Assembly (NCBI GenBank): GCA_028873815.1
Contig: JAPPNN010000022.1
Span: 21,821 to 85,820, forward strand
DNA length: 64,000 nt
DNA from: Gemmatimonadota bacterium
Lineage (GTDB): Bacteria; Gemmatimonadota; Gemmatimonadetes; Longimicrobiales; Gaopeijiaceae
Direction of reading: 5' to 3'
Numbering within the stretch: position 1 is the first letter of the stretch; each line of letters opens with the position of its first letter. The position numbers and the translations under genes are program-made. This document shows positions 26,856 to 35,850 of the stretch, piece by piece. The notes under the pieces are model-generated. The model was not told the DNA's origin, searched no databases, and saw nothing but the letters and a program-made list of their open reading frames with translations.

Positions 26856-26879
26856 GCAGTATCTGTATTTGGATACTGC
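26856..26879 (-). promoter_or_regulatory. Operon 2 operator: perfect inverted repeat containing GTATC-N8-GATAC
   Basis: GCAGTATC (26,856-26,863) and GATACTGC (26,872-26,879) are perfect 8-base arms with an 8-base spacer. The inner GTATC-N8-GATAC is identical in arms and spacing to the site before operon 1 (7,761-7,778). It lies 52 bases upstream of the GTG used for the DUF1592 gene. A weak -35-like TTGCGG lies upstream, but no clear -10 is visible. Most likely the binding site of a dimeric regulator shared by both operons. Confidence 0.6.
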
Positions 26880-26915
26880 CGCACGGGGGCCTGTTCCGCA
26901 AGGTCACCGGCCGCG

Positions 26916-26960
26916 GTGTCGTCCGGGGGTCCGGCGCGAGTGTCGTCCGGGGTCCGGCGC
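26916..26960. repeat. Short direct repeat downstream of the M28 peptidase gene
   Basis: The 21-22 base sequence GTGTCGTCCGGGG(G)TCCGGCGC occurs at 26,916-26,937 and 26,940-26,960, differing by one G. It lies at the end of the peptidase gene and upstream of operon 2. No function is evident. Confidence 0.7.
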
Positions 26961-28723
26961 TAGCCGCCGCCCGCCGCCAGCACCGCCGTGAAGACCATTC
27001 GCTCGCCGTCGCGCAGAACCACGATTTCCACCTCGTCGCCCGGCTCGTGTTCGCTCAGCGCGTACATGTAACCGTACACGTCCTCGATGTCGTGAGTGCC
27101 GAATCTCACGATGATGTCGCCGCCCTTGATCCCCGCCTGCGCGGCCGGACTGCCCTCTCGAACGCCCGTGATGCCCATTCCACCGGATTCGCGGGAATAG
27201 TCGGGAATCGTCCCCAGGCGGACCTGGAACCCGCTCCTTGCCGGGCTGCCGTCCGTGGGCCCGGCGACCCCGTGCGGGTTACCGGCCCCCTCCACGGGCG
27301 TCAGCGACGCCAGGTCCGCGGTGGGGATCACTTCCCGGACCACGGAAACCAGGAGATCGGTCACCCGGCTCATCCCCTCGGCGTTGACCAGCTCCCAGTC
27401 GTCCTCGACCCGGTGGTACTCGGGGTGGGTGTTGGAAAAGAAGTGGAGGACGGGGATCCCCTGCGCGTAGAAGGAGCTGTGGTCCGAGGCGCCGAAGCCG
27501 TCGCTGTTGTAGCGCAGTGCCAGGGGGGATACGGTCGCGGCGTTCGCGCGGTCGAGAACGCCGGTCCACTCCTCCGCCGTCCCCGTGCCGAAGACGGTGA
27601 GCGCGTCGTCCACCACCCGGCCCACCATGTCGAGATTGAGCATGGCGATCGTGCCGGCCAGTGGAAGCAGCGGCGATTCCACGTAGTGGGCCGAACCCCA
27701 CAGGCCGCGCTCCTCACCCGTGAAGGCGATGAAAAGGACGTTCTGCGCCGGTTGGGGACCCGCAACCAGTTCCCGCGCGGCCTCGATGAGCACGGCGGTC
27801 CCCGACGCGTTGTCGTCGGCGCCGTTGTGCACTTCGCCGACGGCGTTGGGCGAGAGCGAGCCCGCGCCACCGAACCCCAGGTGGTCGTAGTGAGCGCCGA
27901 TGACGAGGACCTGGCCGCCGTGCGGATCCGAGCCGGGGAGGAGGGCCGTGACGTTGCGCGCCTCGCGCCTGACCGGCTCGATCACGGTGACGATGGTCGC
28001 CGACGAGCCCGAGGCGGCGGCCGCGCGGACCCGGTCGGCGGCGGCTCCCCGCACCGCGATCACGGGGATGGCGAGCGGGGCGCGCCGTTCGGCTTCCAGG
28101 GCCGGGAGCGGCCCGGAGCCGTCCAGCAGCACGATCAGCGCGGCCGCCCCCATGGACGCCGCGCTCGAACCCACCCTGTGGGCGTCAGGGGTGGCCGCGT
28201 GGGGGTGCGGCGCCGTGCCCTCGATCACCAGGACGCGACCCTCGAGCTGGCTGTGCGCGGCGCCGGCATCCGGCTCGCCAGTCTCCCCGGGAGCGTCCAT
28301 GAGCTCGGCCCGGGTGCGGGTGGACGCGGAAAAGCCGTAGGGAATCCAGTCCTCTCCCAGCGCGAAGTGGCTACCGTCGGCGCCGGTCAGCGCGAAGGCG
28401 TTCCCGGCCCCCGCCGCGCTTCCCGTGCGGACCATCCAGGCCTGGAACCATGTGCCTCCGTCTCCGGCGGGCCGCAGACCGAGCGCACGAAACTGCGCCG
28501 CGATGTACTCGCCCGCGCACCGTTCGCCGCGCGTACCCACGGCGCGACCCTCCAGCAGGTCGTCCGCGAGGTACCGCACATGCGCGAGGGGACCGCGAAG
28601 ATCCCCGATCAGGGAGGCGGGGTCGGGGCAGCGCCACGCGGACTGCTGGGCAACGACGCGGGGCGGGGCTGCGGACGCTGCCAGGACCAGCAGGACCGTG
28701 CCAACGGTGAGACGGCAAGACAT
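26960..28723 (-). CDS. M28-family metallopeptidase with C-terminal PDZ domain
   Basis: 587 residues from the ATG at 28,723, chosen because AAGGAG lies seven bases upstream. A signal peptide (SCRLTVGTVLLVLAASA) is followed by a PA-type insertion and the zinc aminopeptidase core: VIGAHYDHLGFGG (His and Asp ligands), NGADDNASGTAVLIEAAREL, FTGEERGLWGSAHYV (general base Glu), LNLDMVGRV and SDHSSFYAQGIPVLHFF. The last 90 residues form a PDZ domain (MGITGVREGSPAAQAGIKGGDIIVRF). Likely a periplasmic aminopeptidase. It ends the minus-strand run that begins at the nucleoside phosphorylase gene. Confidence 0.92.
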   Translation of the reverse strand: MSCRLTVGTVLLVLAASAAPPRVVAQQSAWRCPDPASLIGDLRGPLAHVRYLADDLLEGRAVGTRGERCAGEYIAAQFRALGLRPAGDGGTWFQAWMVRTGSAAGAGNAFALTGADGSHFALGEDWIPYGFSASTRTRAELMDAPGETGEPDAGAAHSQLEGRVLVIEGTAPHPHAATPDAHRVGSSAASMGAAALIVLLDGSGPLPALEAERRAPLAIPVIAVRGAAADRVRAAAASGSSATIVTVIEPVRREARNVTALLPGSDPHGGQVLVIGAHYDHLGFGGAGSLSPNAVGEVHNGADDNASGTAVLIEAARELVAGPQPAQNVLFIAFTGEERGLWGSAHYVESPLLPLAGTIAMLNLDMVGRVVDDALTVFGTGTAEEWTGVLDRANAATVSPLALRYNSDGFGASDHSSFYAQGIPVLHFFSNTHPEYHRVEDDWELVNAEGMSRVTDLLVSVVREVIPTADLASLTPVEGAGNPHGVAGPTDGSPARSGFQVRLGTIPDYSRESGGMGITGVREGSPAAQAGIKGGDIIVRFGTHDIEDVYGYMYALSEHEPGDEVEIVVLRDGERMVFTAVLAAGGG

Positions 28724-28778
28724 CACGATGCTCCTTCGGGCTTGACCGGTGGCGGCCACAATACTCCCACTTCGGGGT

Positions 28779-28973
28779 TCAGCGAATAATCGCCAGGGGC
28801 AGGAGTACGACGTAGCCGATCACAAGGAGGACGGGGGCCAGAGTGATGGATCCCAGGCTCAGCACATAGTAGCCCGCGGCGACCGTGGCGACTCCCGCCA
28901 ATGCGAACCACAGGTTGGCCCTTGAGAACCGCAGGGATGCTTCGGCCGCGGCCGTCTTTCTTCTTCGAGCCAT
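28779..28973 (-). CDS. Small two-helix membrane protein (DUF3098-like)
   Basis: 64 residues. A basic N-terminus (MARRRKTAAAE) precedes two transmembrane segments, LWFALAGVATVAAGYYVLSL and LAPVLLVIGYVVLLPLAII. The pattern FSRANLWF...LGSITLAPVLLVIGYV resembles DUF3098 proteins of Bacteroidota and Gemmatimonadota, which are of unknown function. It lies nine bases from the peptidase-MA gene on the upstream side, so it is probably in the same operon. Confidence 0.7.
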   Translation of the reverse strand: MARRRKTAAAEASLRFSRANLWFALAGVATVAAGYYVLSLGSITLAPVLLVIGYVVLLPLAIIR

Positions 28974-28982
28974 GTTCGGACG

Positions 28983-29987
28983 CTACCGAGACGGTCCGCG
29001 GCGGTCAACCGGCGGTTCCGCGCCAGCCGGGTCGGTCCCTTCGTCCGCCACAACCCAGAACGGGGGCGCATCCGGCGGCTCGCCCGCCCTCAGCCGGGCC
29101 ATCTGCTGGCGTCGATACCGCCTGCGGACGAGGAACATCGCCGTGAGAGCCGCTGCCAGAACCGCCCAGAACAAAGCGGAATCCGACAGCACGATCATCC
29201 ATCCGTACCGTCTCTTGACCCACTGCCGCCAGTCGGATTCGAGTTGGGCGGGCGTCGCGCCATACACGCCCCTCAGCGCCGCGTCGTACGAGCGCCGCCG
29301 CTTCCATTCGGCAAGGAAGGTCTCGAGACCGCGCCTGCCGCTGGATTCCACCAGGTACTGGATCACGGAAGCCGAGAGCAGATAGGCCAGCTCCGCGGGC
29401 ACGCGCTCGCGGGGCCATGCGAGCGTGAGCGAGTCCAGTGGCGGACCGTCGCCGAGGACCAGCGCCATGCCCAGCTTCCTCGCGCCGCCGTCGAGCCATG
29501 CGCCCGCGGCCCATTCCGCGTAGCCCTCGTTGAACCAGCGCGGTATGCGCAGGTTGCCCATCTCGTGCGCGAGGGCCAGGTGCGCCCACTCGTGGCGCAG
29601 GATCCGCGCCTCGTCCAGAGGAGAACCCGGCCAGAACCGTCCACCTGGAATGATCATCTCCATGCGCTCGGGGATCGCCACCGCGCCCGCCCACTCCGGG
29701 ACCCTCCCGCCCACCAGCGAGTCCATCACCTCGCGGGTCGGCGCGACCGTCAGCACGACGCGCATGCCCGTCTCGCGCAGGCCCGGCAGCCGTCCCAGCG
29801 CGTCGAGCGTCACCAGTGCCCTGGAAGCCCTCAACGAGTCCACCCCCTGGTAGCGCGCCATCACGGACGAGCCAATGAGGACCCGCCACTCGTCGTCGTC
29901 CTGACCCGCTCCCGCCAGCGCGATCATGAGCGCCAGCGCGATCCCGGCCGTCACGGCACCCTTCCCCGCCCGTGAGAAAGGGCCCAT
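28983..29987 (-). CDS. Gluzincin metallopeptidase (peptidase MA-like), membrane-anchored
   Basis: 334 residues. The zinc motif HEWAH at 132-136 and the third ligand in WFNEGYAEW (Glu155) define a gluzincin of the peptidase-MA-like family. A signal-like segment lies at the N-terminus and a transmembrane helix at about 274-291, followed by a basic tail (VRRRYRRQQ). The start used (29,987) has Arg and Lys before the hydrophobic core; a GTG at 29,954 that overlaps the rluD stop as GTGA is an equally good start by spacing. Predicted to cleave peptides outside the cytoplasm. Confidence 0.8.
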   Translation of the reverse strand: MGPFSRAGKGAVTAGIALALMIALAGAGQDDDEWRVLIGSSVMARYQGVDSLRASRALVTLDALGRLPGLRETGMRVVLTVAPTREVMDSLVGGRVPEWAGAVAIPERMEMIIPGGRFWPGSPLDEARILRHEWAHLALAHEMGNLRIPRWFNEGYAEWAAGAWLDGGARKLGMALVLGDGPPLDSLTLAWPRERVPAELAYLLSASVIQYLVESSGRRGLETFLAEWKRRRSYDAALRGVYGATPAQLESDWRQWVKRRYGWMIVLSDSALFWAVLAAALTAMFLVRRRYRRQQMARLRAGEPPDAPPFWVVADEGTDPAGAEPPVDRRGPSR

Positions 29988-30955
29988 TCCCTGACCGCGG
30001 CCAGATCCTCGGGCAGGCCCGACTCGAAGACCAGGGGCTCACCCGACACCGGGTGGCGGAACTCCAGTCTGCGGGCATGCAGGAACTGGCGGGAGGTGCG
30101 CCTGGCCAACGCCGCCGCCCACGGGCGCTGGGGCCCCGCCACCCCGCGCTCCCGGCCGGCGCCGTAGAGGGCGTCGCCGACGACCGGGTGCCCGATCGAC
30201 GCCGCGTGTACGCGGATCTGGTGCGTGCGTCCGGTCTCGAGTGCGACTTCGCACATGCTCGCCGCGCCCCATGCCTCCAGGTGCCGGAATCGTGTCCGCG
30301 CCGGCCGGCCCTCCGGCACCACCGCCATGCGCAGACGGTGCTTCGGATGTCGCCCGACCGGCTGATCAACGACCGAGGGAGAAGTCTTGAGGGTGCCCCA
30401 GACGGCGGCCAGGTAGGTGCGTTTCACGTCCCGTGCCTTGAGCGCGGCCGCGAGCCCCTGATGGGCACGGTCGGTCTTGGCCACGACCATCAGGCCGGAC
30501 GTATCCATGTCGAGACGGTGCACGATTCCCGGCCGCAACTTGCCCCCGATGCCGGACAGGTCCCCGACGTGGTGAAGAAGCGCGTTGACGAGCGTGCCGT
30601 CGTGGTGTCCCGGCGCCGGATGCACAACGAGCCCCGGCTGTTTGTCCACGACCACGATATCCCCGTCCTGAAATACGATCTCGAGCGGAATGTCCTGGGC
30701 CGCCGCGTCCAGCGGCACCGGGTCGGGCACCTCGACCTCCACCAACTGGCCCGGGCCGATCCGGTCCGACTTCTTCGGGCGGACACCGTCCACGCGCACG
30801 TGTCCTCCTTCCAACAGCGCCTGGATTCGACTGCGAGACAAATCGAGCCTCCCGGCCAGGTAGAGGTCCAGGCGCCCGCTCGCCCCGGCCCCTGCCCGCC
30901 ACATGCGAGTCCCGCCCTCCCCGACCGCAGGACCCGCGCCCGACTCCGGACTCAC
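29951..30955 (-). CDS. rluD: Ribosomal large-subunit pseudouridine synthase, RluD type
   Basis: 334 residues, GTG start overlapping the ileS stop as GTGA. An S4 RNA-binding domain lies at about 28-75 (GRLDLYLAGRLDLSRSRIQALLEGG). The catalytic motif HRLDMDTSGLMVVAK has Asp149 as the nucleophile of the RluA/RluD family. The C-terminal TGRTHQIRVHAASIGHPVVGD segment completes the domain. In the family the enzyme converts uridines of 23S rRNA helix 69 to pseudouridine. The proximity to ileS fits a translation-related operon. Confidence 0.93.
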   Translation of the reverse strand: MSPESGAGPAVGEGGTRMWRAGAGASGRLDLYLAGRLDLSRSRIQALLEGGHVRVDGVRPKKSDRIGPGQLVEVEVPDPVPLDAAAQDIPLEIVFQDGDIVVVDKQPGLVVHPAPGHHDGTLVNALLHHVGDLSGIGGKLRPGIVHRLDMDTSGLMVVAKTDRAHQGLAAALKARDVKRTYLAAVWGTLKTSPSVVDQPVGRHPKHRLRMAVVPEGRPARTRFRHLEAWGAASMCEVALETGRTHQIRVHAASIGHPVVGDALYGAGRERGVAGPQRPWAAALARRTSRQFLHARRLEFRHPVSGEPLVFESGLPEDLAAVREWALSHGRGRVP

Positions 30956-33900
30956 GACTGGCGTGAAAGCCCGAGTTCGGCCGCCTCCCCGTCCAGCACC
31001 GCCTCGCTCCGGAATTCGAAATCGCCGTCCATGCCGTGCCCGACGCGCACCGCCACCGCCAGGGTTTCCCGTGCGATCACCGCCTCATGCTCCCGCACGG
31101 CCTCACATACCGCCCTGGTGCCCTCCACCGCCAGGCGAATCCGGTCGGTGATGTCGAGCCCCGACTCCCGCCTCAGCCGCTGCACGCGGTTCACCAACTC
31201 GCGCGCGAGGCCTTCGCGGCGGAGTTCGTCGGTCAGGACGGGATCGAGCGCCACGGTGTAGCGTCCTTCCGACCGCACGATCCACCCCCCGCGCGCCTCC
31301 TCCGCGACCTCCATCTCGTCGCTACCGACCCGGTGCGACTCCCCGTCCACCTCGATGCGCACTCGCCCGCCCGCGCGCACCAAGCCCAGCTCTTCCGCGC
31401 CCAGTTCCCGGATCTTCCGCGCGGCCTCCTGCGTGAGCCTGCCGAAGCGACGGCCGAGCGCGCGGAACGTCGGCCGCGCGACGAGCGTCACCAGCGCGTC
31501 CGACGAGGCCGTGAACTCGACCTTCCTCACGTTGATTTCGTCGACCAGAAGCGCGAGCACCTCGTCCGCGGGTGGCTCCGCCGGCACAACCGCCAGCAGG
31601 CGGCCCAACGGCTGCCGCACCCGGATTTTCACCTGTTCCCGCGCCGACCGGGCAAGCGTGCTGAGGCTGCGGACATCCGCCATTTGCGCCTCCAGCACCT
31701 CGTCGATCATCGCCGGATCGGCCTCCGGAAACCGCTCGGTGTGGCTCGACCGTCCGGTCAGCGCTCGGTGGAGCCAGTCGGAGACGAATGGCGTGATGGG
31801 CGCGATCAGGAGCGCCACCGTGCGAAGCGCCTCCTGCAACGTCGCGAAGGCCGCCGCCGAGTCCGCCGCGTCGGTGTTCCCCCAGAAGCGAGGGCGGGCT
31901 CGGCGCACGTACCAGTTGGACAGCTCCCCGTCCACGAACGCGGCAACCGCGCGATAGGCACGCGTCGGGTTGTAGCCGTCGATCTCGGACCGTACAACGG
32001 CCACCAGACCGTGCAGGCGCGACAGCAGCCAGCGGTCGAGCGGCGGGCAGTCCGACACGTCCGGCGTTCCCGCGACATCCGGCGTCCAGTCCTCGACGTT
32101 GGCGTAGAGCGCGAAGAAGCGGTACGTGTTGAGCAGCGTGTCGAAGAATCGCGCCGCCGATTCCTTCACCCCCTCCGGGTCGAAGCGGGTCGGCAGCCAC
32201 GGGTTGCTCACGGTCACCATGTACCAGCGCACCCCGTCGGCCCCGTGATCGGCCACCGCGTCCCACGGATCCACCACGTTGCCCCTGGACTTCGACATCT
32301 TCCGCCCCTCGGCGTCGAGGATGAGGTCGTTGACGATCACGTTGCGGAAGGCGGGCCCCAGACCCAGCATCGTCGAAATCGCGTGCAGCGAATAAAACCA
32401 GCCCCGCGTCTGGTCCACCGCCTCGCAGATGAAGTCCGCCGGGAAGTGCCGCTCGTACAGCTCCCGGTTCTCGAAGGGATAGTGCCACTGGGCCCAGGGC
32501 ATGGCGCCCGAGTCGAACCACACGTCGACGACCTCTGGCACGCGGCGCATGGTGGCCCCGGTCTCGGGACACGTCCATGTTATCTCGTCGATGAACGGCC
32601 TGTGCGGATCGAAGTCCTCCGGCAGCCCGCCGGCCCTTTCGGCCAGCTCGGCGAAGCTCCCGATCCACTCCGTCCGGTCGGGGTCGTCCTCCGACACCCA
32701 CACGGGCAGCGGCGTCCCCCAGTAGCGGTCCCGGGACAGCGCCCAGTCGACGTTGCCCTTCAGCCACTCGCCGAAACGCCCCTCCCCGACCTCCGACGGA
32801 TGCCACGACACCCGCGCGTTGTTCTCCAGCAGGTCGTCCCTGAGCGACGAGGTGCGGGCGAACCAGCTGTGTCTGGCCATGTACACCAGCGGCGTGTCGC
32901 AGCGCCAGCAGTGCGGGTACGAGTGAGCCTCGCGCGTCGACCGGAAGACCAGCCCGCGCGCCTTCAGGTCCGCGAGGAGCAGTTCGTCGGCGTCCTTGAA
33001 GAACACGCCCCCCACGAGTGGAAGGTCGGCGGCGAAGGTCCCGTCGGGCTGCACGGGTTCGAGGACGGCCAGGCCGAAGTCCTTCCCCGCCTGGTAGTCG
33101 TCGGCACCGTACGCGGGCGCCATGTGCACGATCCCGGACCCCTCCTCGTCGGACACGAAGTCTCCGGGCACGATCTCCCAGGCCTTCCCCCTCACCGTGT
33201 CGGCCGCAATGAGTTCGAACGGGCGTCGATAACGCGCACCGATCAGTTCGGCCGTATCCACCTTCCCGCCGATGTGCTCGCTGCCGAAGAGCGCCTCCGC
33301 CCGGCTTCTCGCCAGCACTAGGCGCCTGTCTTCGTGCGCGACCTCGACGTACTCGATCGCGGGATTCACGGCCAGCGCCGCGTTGGACACCAGCGTCCAC
33401 GGCGTCGTCGTCCACACGAGCAGGAGGCGTCCGGAACCGTCGAGGAGTTCGAGGGTGACCCAGAGCGACGGATCCTTCACGTCGCGGTATCCGAGCGAGA
33501 GTTCGTGCGAGGAGAGCACGGTCTGGTCGGAGGGGCACCATGGCACCACCTTGTGGCCCCGGTACAGGAGCCCCCGGTTCGCCATCTGCTTGAGCAGCCA
33601 CCACCCGGTCTCCACGTATTCGGCGTGGAACGTCACGTACGGCCGCGAGTAGTCCAGCCAGTACCCGATGCGCTCCGAGAAGCGCTCCCACTCGTCCTTG
33701 TAGGTGAACACCGACTCGCGGCAGCGCTCGTTGAACCAGGCGATCCCCCGCTCCTCGATCTCGCGCTTGTCCTCGATGCCAAGCTGCTTCTGCGCCTCGA
33801 TCTCGACGGGCAGGCCGTGCGTGTCCCACCCCGCGATGCGCGTCACGTGTTTCCCCAGCATGGTCTGGTAGCGGCACACCAGGTCCTTGATCGCGCGGCT

Positions 33901-34089
33901 GATGATGTGGTGCAGACCCGGGCGCCCGTTCGCGGTGGGCGGACCCTCGAAGAAGACGAACGGCTCCCCGTCCCGGGTGGCGTCGAGCGTGCGCTGGAAG
34001 GTGTCTTCCTCGCGCCACGTGTCGAGAACGGCCTCCTCGAGCGAGACGCGTGAGGTGGGAACGGCGGGGTAGCGCATCGGAGCGGTCAC
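30952..34089 (-). CDS. ileS: Isoleucyl-tRNA synthetase, type 2 (eukaryote-like) with GXHH signature
   Basis: 1,045 residues if started at the GTG at 34,089, which overlaps the upstream stop as GTGA behind a GGGGGGAC; the ATG at 34,077 is the alternative. The class I signature, normally HIGH, reads GLHH at residues 58-61 (GRPGLHHIIS), and KMSKS is at 597-601. The editing domain (TPWTLVSNAALAVNP) and anticodon-binding domain are present; the C-terminal extension (EEARGGWIVRSEGRYTVALDPVLTDEL) is typical of type 2 enzymes. It charges tRNA-Ile. Type 2 enzymes with GXHH have been described as hyper-resistant to mupirocin. Confidence 0.95.
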   Translation of the reverse strand: MTAPMRYPAVPTSRVSLEEAVLDTWREEDTFQRTLDATRDGEPFVFFEGPPTANGRPGLHHIISRAIKDLVCRYQTMLGKHVTRIAGWDTHGLPVEIEAQKQLGIEDKREIEERGIAWFNERCRESVFTYKDEWERFSERIGYWLDYSRPYVTFHAEYVETGWWLLKQMANRGLLYRGHKVVPWCPSDQTVLSSHELSLGYRDVKDPSLWVTLELLDGSGRLLLVWTTTPWTLVSNAALAVNPAIEYVEVAHEDRRLVLARSRAEALFGSEHIGGKVDTAELIGARYRRPFELIAADTVRGKAWEIVPGDFVSDEEGSGIVHMAPAYGADDYQAGKDFGLAVLEPVQPDGTFAADLPLVGGVFFKDADELLLADLKARGLVFRSTREAHSYPHCWRCDTPLVYMARHSWFARTSSLRDDLLENNARVSWHPSEVGEGRFGEWLKGNVDWALSRDRYWGTPLPVWVSEDDPDRTEWIGSFAELAERAGGLPEDFDPHRPFIDEITWTCPETGATMRRVPEVVDVWFDSGAMPWAQWHYPFENRELYERHFPADFICEAVDQTRGWFYSLHAISTMLGLGPAFRNVIVNDLILDAEGRKMSKSRGNVVDPWDAVADHGADGVRWYMVTVSNPWLPTRFDPEGVKESAARFFDTLLNTYRFFALYANVEDWTPDVAGTPDVSDCPPLDRWLLSRLHGLVAVVRSEIDGYNPTRAYRAVAAFVDGELSNWYVRRARPRFWGNTDAADSAAAFATLQEALRTVALLIAPITPFVSDWLHRALTGRSSHTERFPEADPAMIDEVLEAQMADVRSLSTLARSAREQVKIRVRQPLGRLLAVVPAEPPADEVLALLVDEINVRKVEFTASSDALVTLVARPTFRALGRRFGRLTQEAARKIRELGAEELGLVRAGGRVRIEVDGESHRVGSDEMEVAEEARGGWIVRSEGRYTVALDPVLTDELRREGLARELVNRVQRLRRESGLDITDRIRLAVEGTRAVCEAVREHEAVIARETLAVAVRVGHGMDGDFEFRSEAVLDGEAAELGLSRQS

Positions 34090-34928
34090 GAGCTGTCCCC
34101 CCCGCCGACCTCCCGCAACACGCCGGTCACCAGGGTGGTCAGCTTCGGCTCCGCCGCCTGCGCCGTGGCGATGATCGTGGGCACGTCGGCCTCTTCCAAC
34201 GCGTCCGGAAGACACTGGTCCGTGATGATCGAGAAAGCGAGCACGCGCATGTCCATGTGGCGTGCCGCGATCACTTCGGGCACGGTGGACATGCCCACCA
34301 CATCCGCGCCCATGGCCCGGAGCATGCGGTACTCCGCGCGCGTCTCGAGCTGCGGGCCCACCACTGCGACGTACACCCCGCGGCGCAGCGGCACTGCGGC
34401 GGCCATGGCCACCTCGAGGGCCACCTCCTGCAGTCCGGCGTCGAAGGGTGCCGACATGTCGGGAAAGCGCGGCCCGAGTTCATCCAGGTTGGGGCCCACA
34501 AGCGGGCTGGACCCCATGAGATTGATGAAGTCGTCCAGCACCATCAGGTCACCGGGTCCCCACAGCGGGTTCATTCCGCCGCACGCCGCCGAGAGGATCA
34601 GCGTGTCTGCCCCGAGCAGCTTCATTACGCGGATCGGAAAGACGATCTGCTTCAGCGAGTACCCCTCGTAACGATGAAACCGGCCCTGCATGGCCACGAC
34701 CGGGACGCCCTGAAGCGTGCCGAGCAGCAGCCTGCCCTCGTGGCTCTCGACCGTGGAGACGGGGAAGTGGGGCAGGTCCGGGTACGCGACCGAGGCCTGC
34801 ACGTCGATGGCGCCGGCCAGGCCGCCCAGGCCGGTCCCCAGGACGATCCCCACCCGGGGGACGGGTCCTTCGAGGGCGCGAACCGCCTGCGCCGCCTCGT
34901 GAAGACGCGTCATCTCGCTTGGCGTCAT
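34086..34928 (-). CDS. punA: Purine nucleoside phosphorylase (trimeric type)
   Basis: 280 residues from the ATG at 34,928 with GGGAG upstream; the longer open frame to 35,240 runs through a terminator and the end of the tonB-like gene. Landmarks of the PNP/MTAP family are VGIVLGTGLGGLAGAI (phosphate loop), STVESHEGRLLLGTL, QGRFHRYEGYS, SAACGGMNP and the base-site GMSTVPEVIAARH. It splits purine nucleosides with phosphate into base and (deoxy)ribose-1-phosphate for salvage. It heads the run ending at the M28 peptidase and is coupled to ileS by a 4-base overlap. Confidence 0.93.
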   Translation of the reverse strand: MTPSEMTRLHEAAQAVRALEGPVPRVGIVLGTGLGGLAGAIDVQASVAYPDLPHFPVSTVESHEGRLLLGTLQGVPVVAMQGRFHRYEGYSLKQIVFPIRVMKLLGADTLILSAACGGMNPLWGPGDLMVLDDFINLMGSSPLVGPNLDELGPRFPDMSAPFDAGLQEVALEVAMAAAVPLRRGVYVAVVGPQLETRAEYRMLRAMGADVVGMSTVPEVIAARHMDMRVLAFSIITDQCLPDALEEADVPTIIATAQAAEPKLTTLVTGVLREVGGGDSS

Positions 34929-34996
34929 TTCGGTCGTTTCTCCCGGCAGCCTGATCCCAGGCGCACCATGATGTCGAGCGGGCGGTTGCCCAACAA

Positions 34997-35036
34997 GGGA
35001 ACGCCCCGCCAGCCACTCGGCCGGCGGGGCGTTCCC
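34997..35036 (-). terminator. Terminator hairpin after the second tonB-like gene
   Basis: Perfect 14-base arms GGGAACGCCCCGCC (34,997-35,010) and GGCGGGGCGTTCCC (35,023-35,036) with a 12-base loop lie 20 bases beyond the tonB-like stop and are followed on the minus strand by TTGTTG. The stem is identical to the one at 36,636-36,675. Confidence 0.8.
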
Positions 35037-35056
35037 GCGTGCAGGGCGACCGAACG

Positions 35057-35737
35057 CTAGTTGGTTCTGAAGGTAATCGGAAGCGATATCCAGACGGCAA
35101 CCGCCTTGTCCCGGTTGAGCGCCGGCGTGAACCGGAAGACCGGCGCCACGCGCAGCGCGGCGTCGTCGAGTGCCTGGTGCCCGGAGCTCACTTGCACCAC
35201 CTGATTCTGCACTGCACCGTTTTCGTCGATGAAAAACCACACCTGGACGGTGCCGCCGATTCCGGCGTCGCGCAGCAGCGGCGGGTACTCGCGTTCCAGC
35301 GCCCGCATCACCTCGGCGGCGTTCGTGTAAGCGGGCTTGACCGTATGCGGGACGAACCCCGGTGCCGCGGAGATGTCGACCTCCACCTCGCCGGGCGGCT
35401 CCGGCAGGTCATCGACGGAGAGCGACGTGAAGGTGGTCGGGGCAATGGTGATGTCGGTCTCGATGTCCGTGGGGGCGACCACCGGGGTCGCGGGTCTGGC
35501 GATGGCCTCGGGCGGAGGAGGCAGCGCGACGTCCGGCGGCAGGTCGATCATCGCGGTCGGCTCGACGTTGAGGCCCAAGTCGGGCGGTTCCGCGAATTCC
35601 AGAGAGGCAAAGAACCCGAAGTGAACCACGGTGGCAGCGATCATCGAGCTCCAGAACCAGGACGAGAACGAGTTCTTGAAGCGGCCGTTCGCACTCTCGG
35701 TCGTGATCTGCTCCTGGTGGGTGATTTGTTCGTTCAT
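35057..35737 (-). CDS. tonB: TonB-like energy transducer, second copy
   Basis: 226 residues from the ATG at 35,737 (GGAGCGAGAG upstream). A single transmembrane helix (SSMIAATVVHFGFFASL) follows a short cytoplasmic tail, then a Pro-rich periplasmic linker (LPPDVALPPPPEAIARPATPVV) and a C-terminal TonB domain (ALEREYPPLLRDAGIGGTVQVWFFID ... SSGHQALDDAALRVAPVFRFTPALNRDKAV, key residues only). It is a close paralogue of the gene at 36,698, including at the DNA level, and ends in the same hairpin. It lacks an adjacent exbB/exbD and may share them. Confidence 0.88.
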   Translation of the reverse strand: MNEQITHQEQITTESANGRFKNSFSSWFWSSMIAATVVHFGFFASLEFAEPPDLGLNVEPTAMIDLPPDVALPPPPEAIARPATPVVAPTDIETDITIAPTTFTSLSVDDLPEPPGEVEVDISAAPGFVPHTVKPAYTNAAEVMRALEREYPPLLRDAGIGGTVQVWFFIDENGAVQNQVVQVSSGHQALDDAALRVAPVFRFTPALNRDKAVAVWISLPITFRTN

Positions 35738-35850
35738 CGTCTCTCGCTCCGTGTGCGGCAATTGTCGACACCCTGGTTGTGCTACCGCTCCCTGGAGCGA
35801 AACGTTCCGTCGAGCCGGTCGCTACCGCGCCAGGGGATCGGTCGGCGGAC

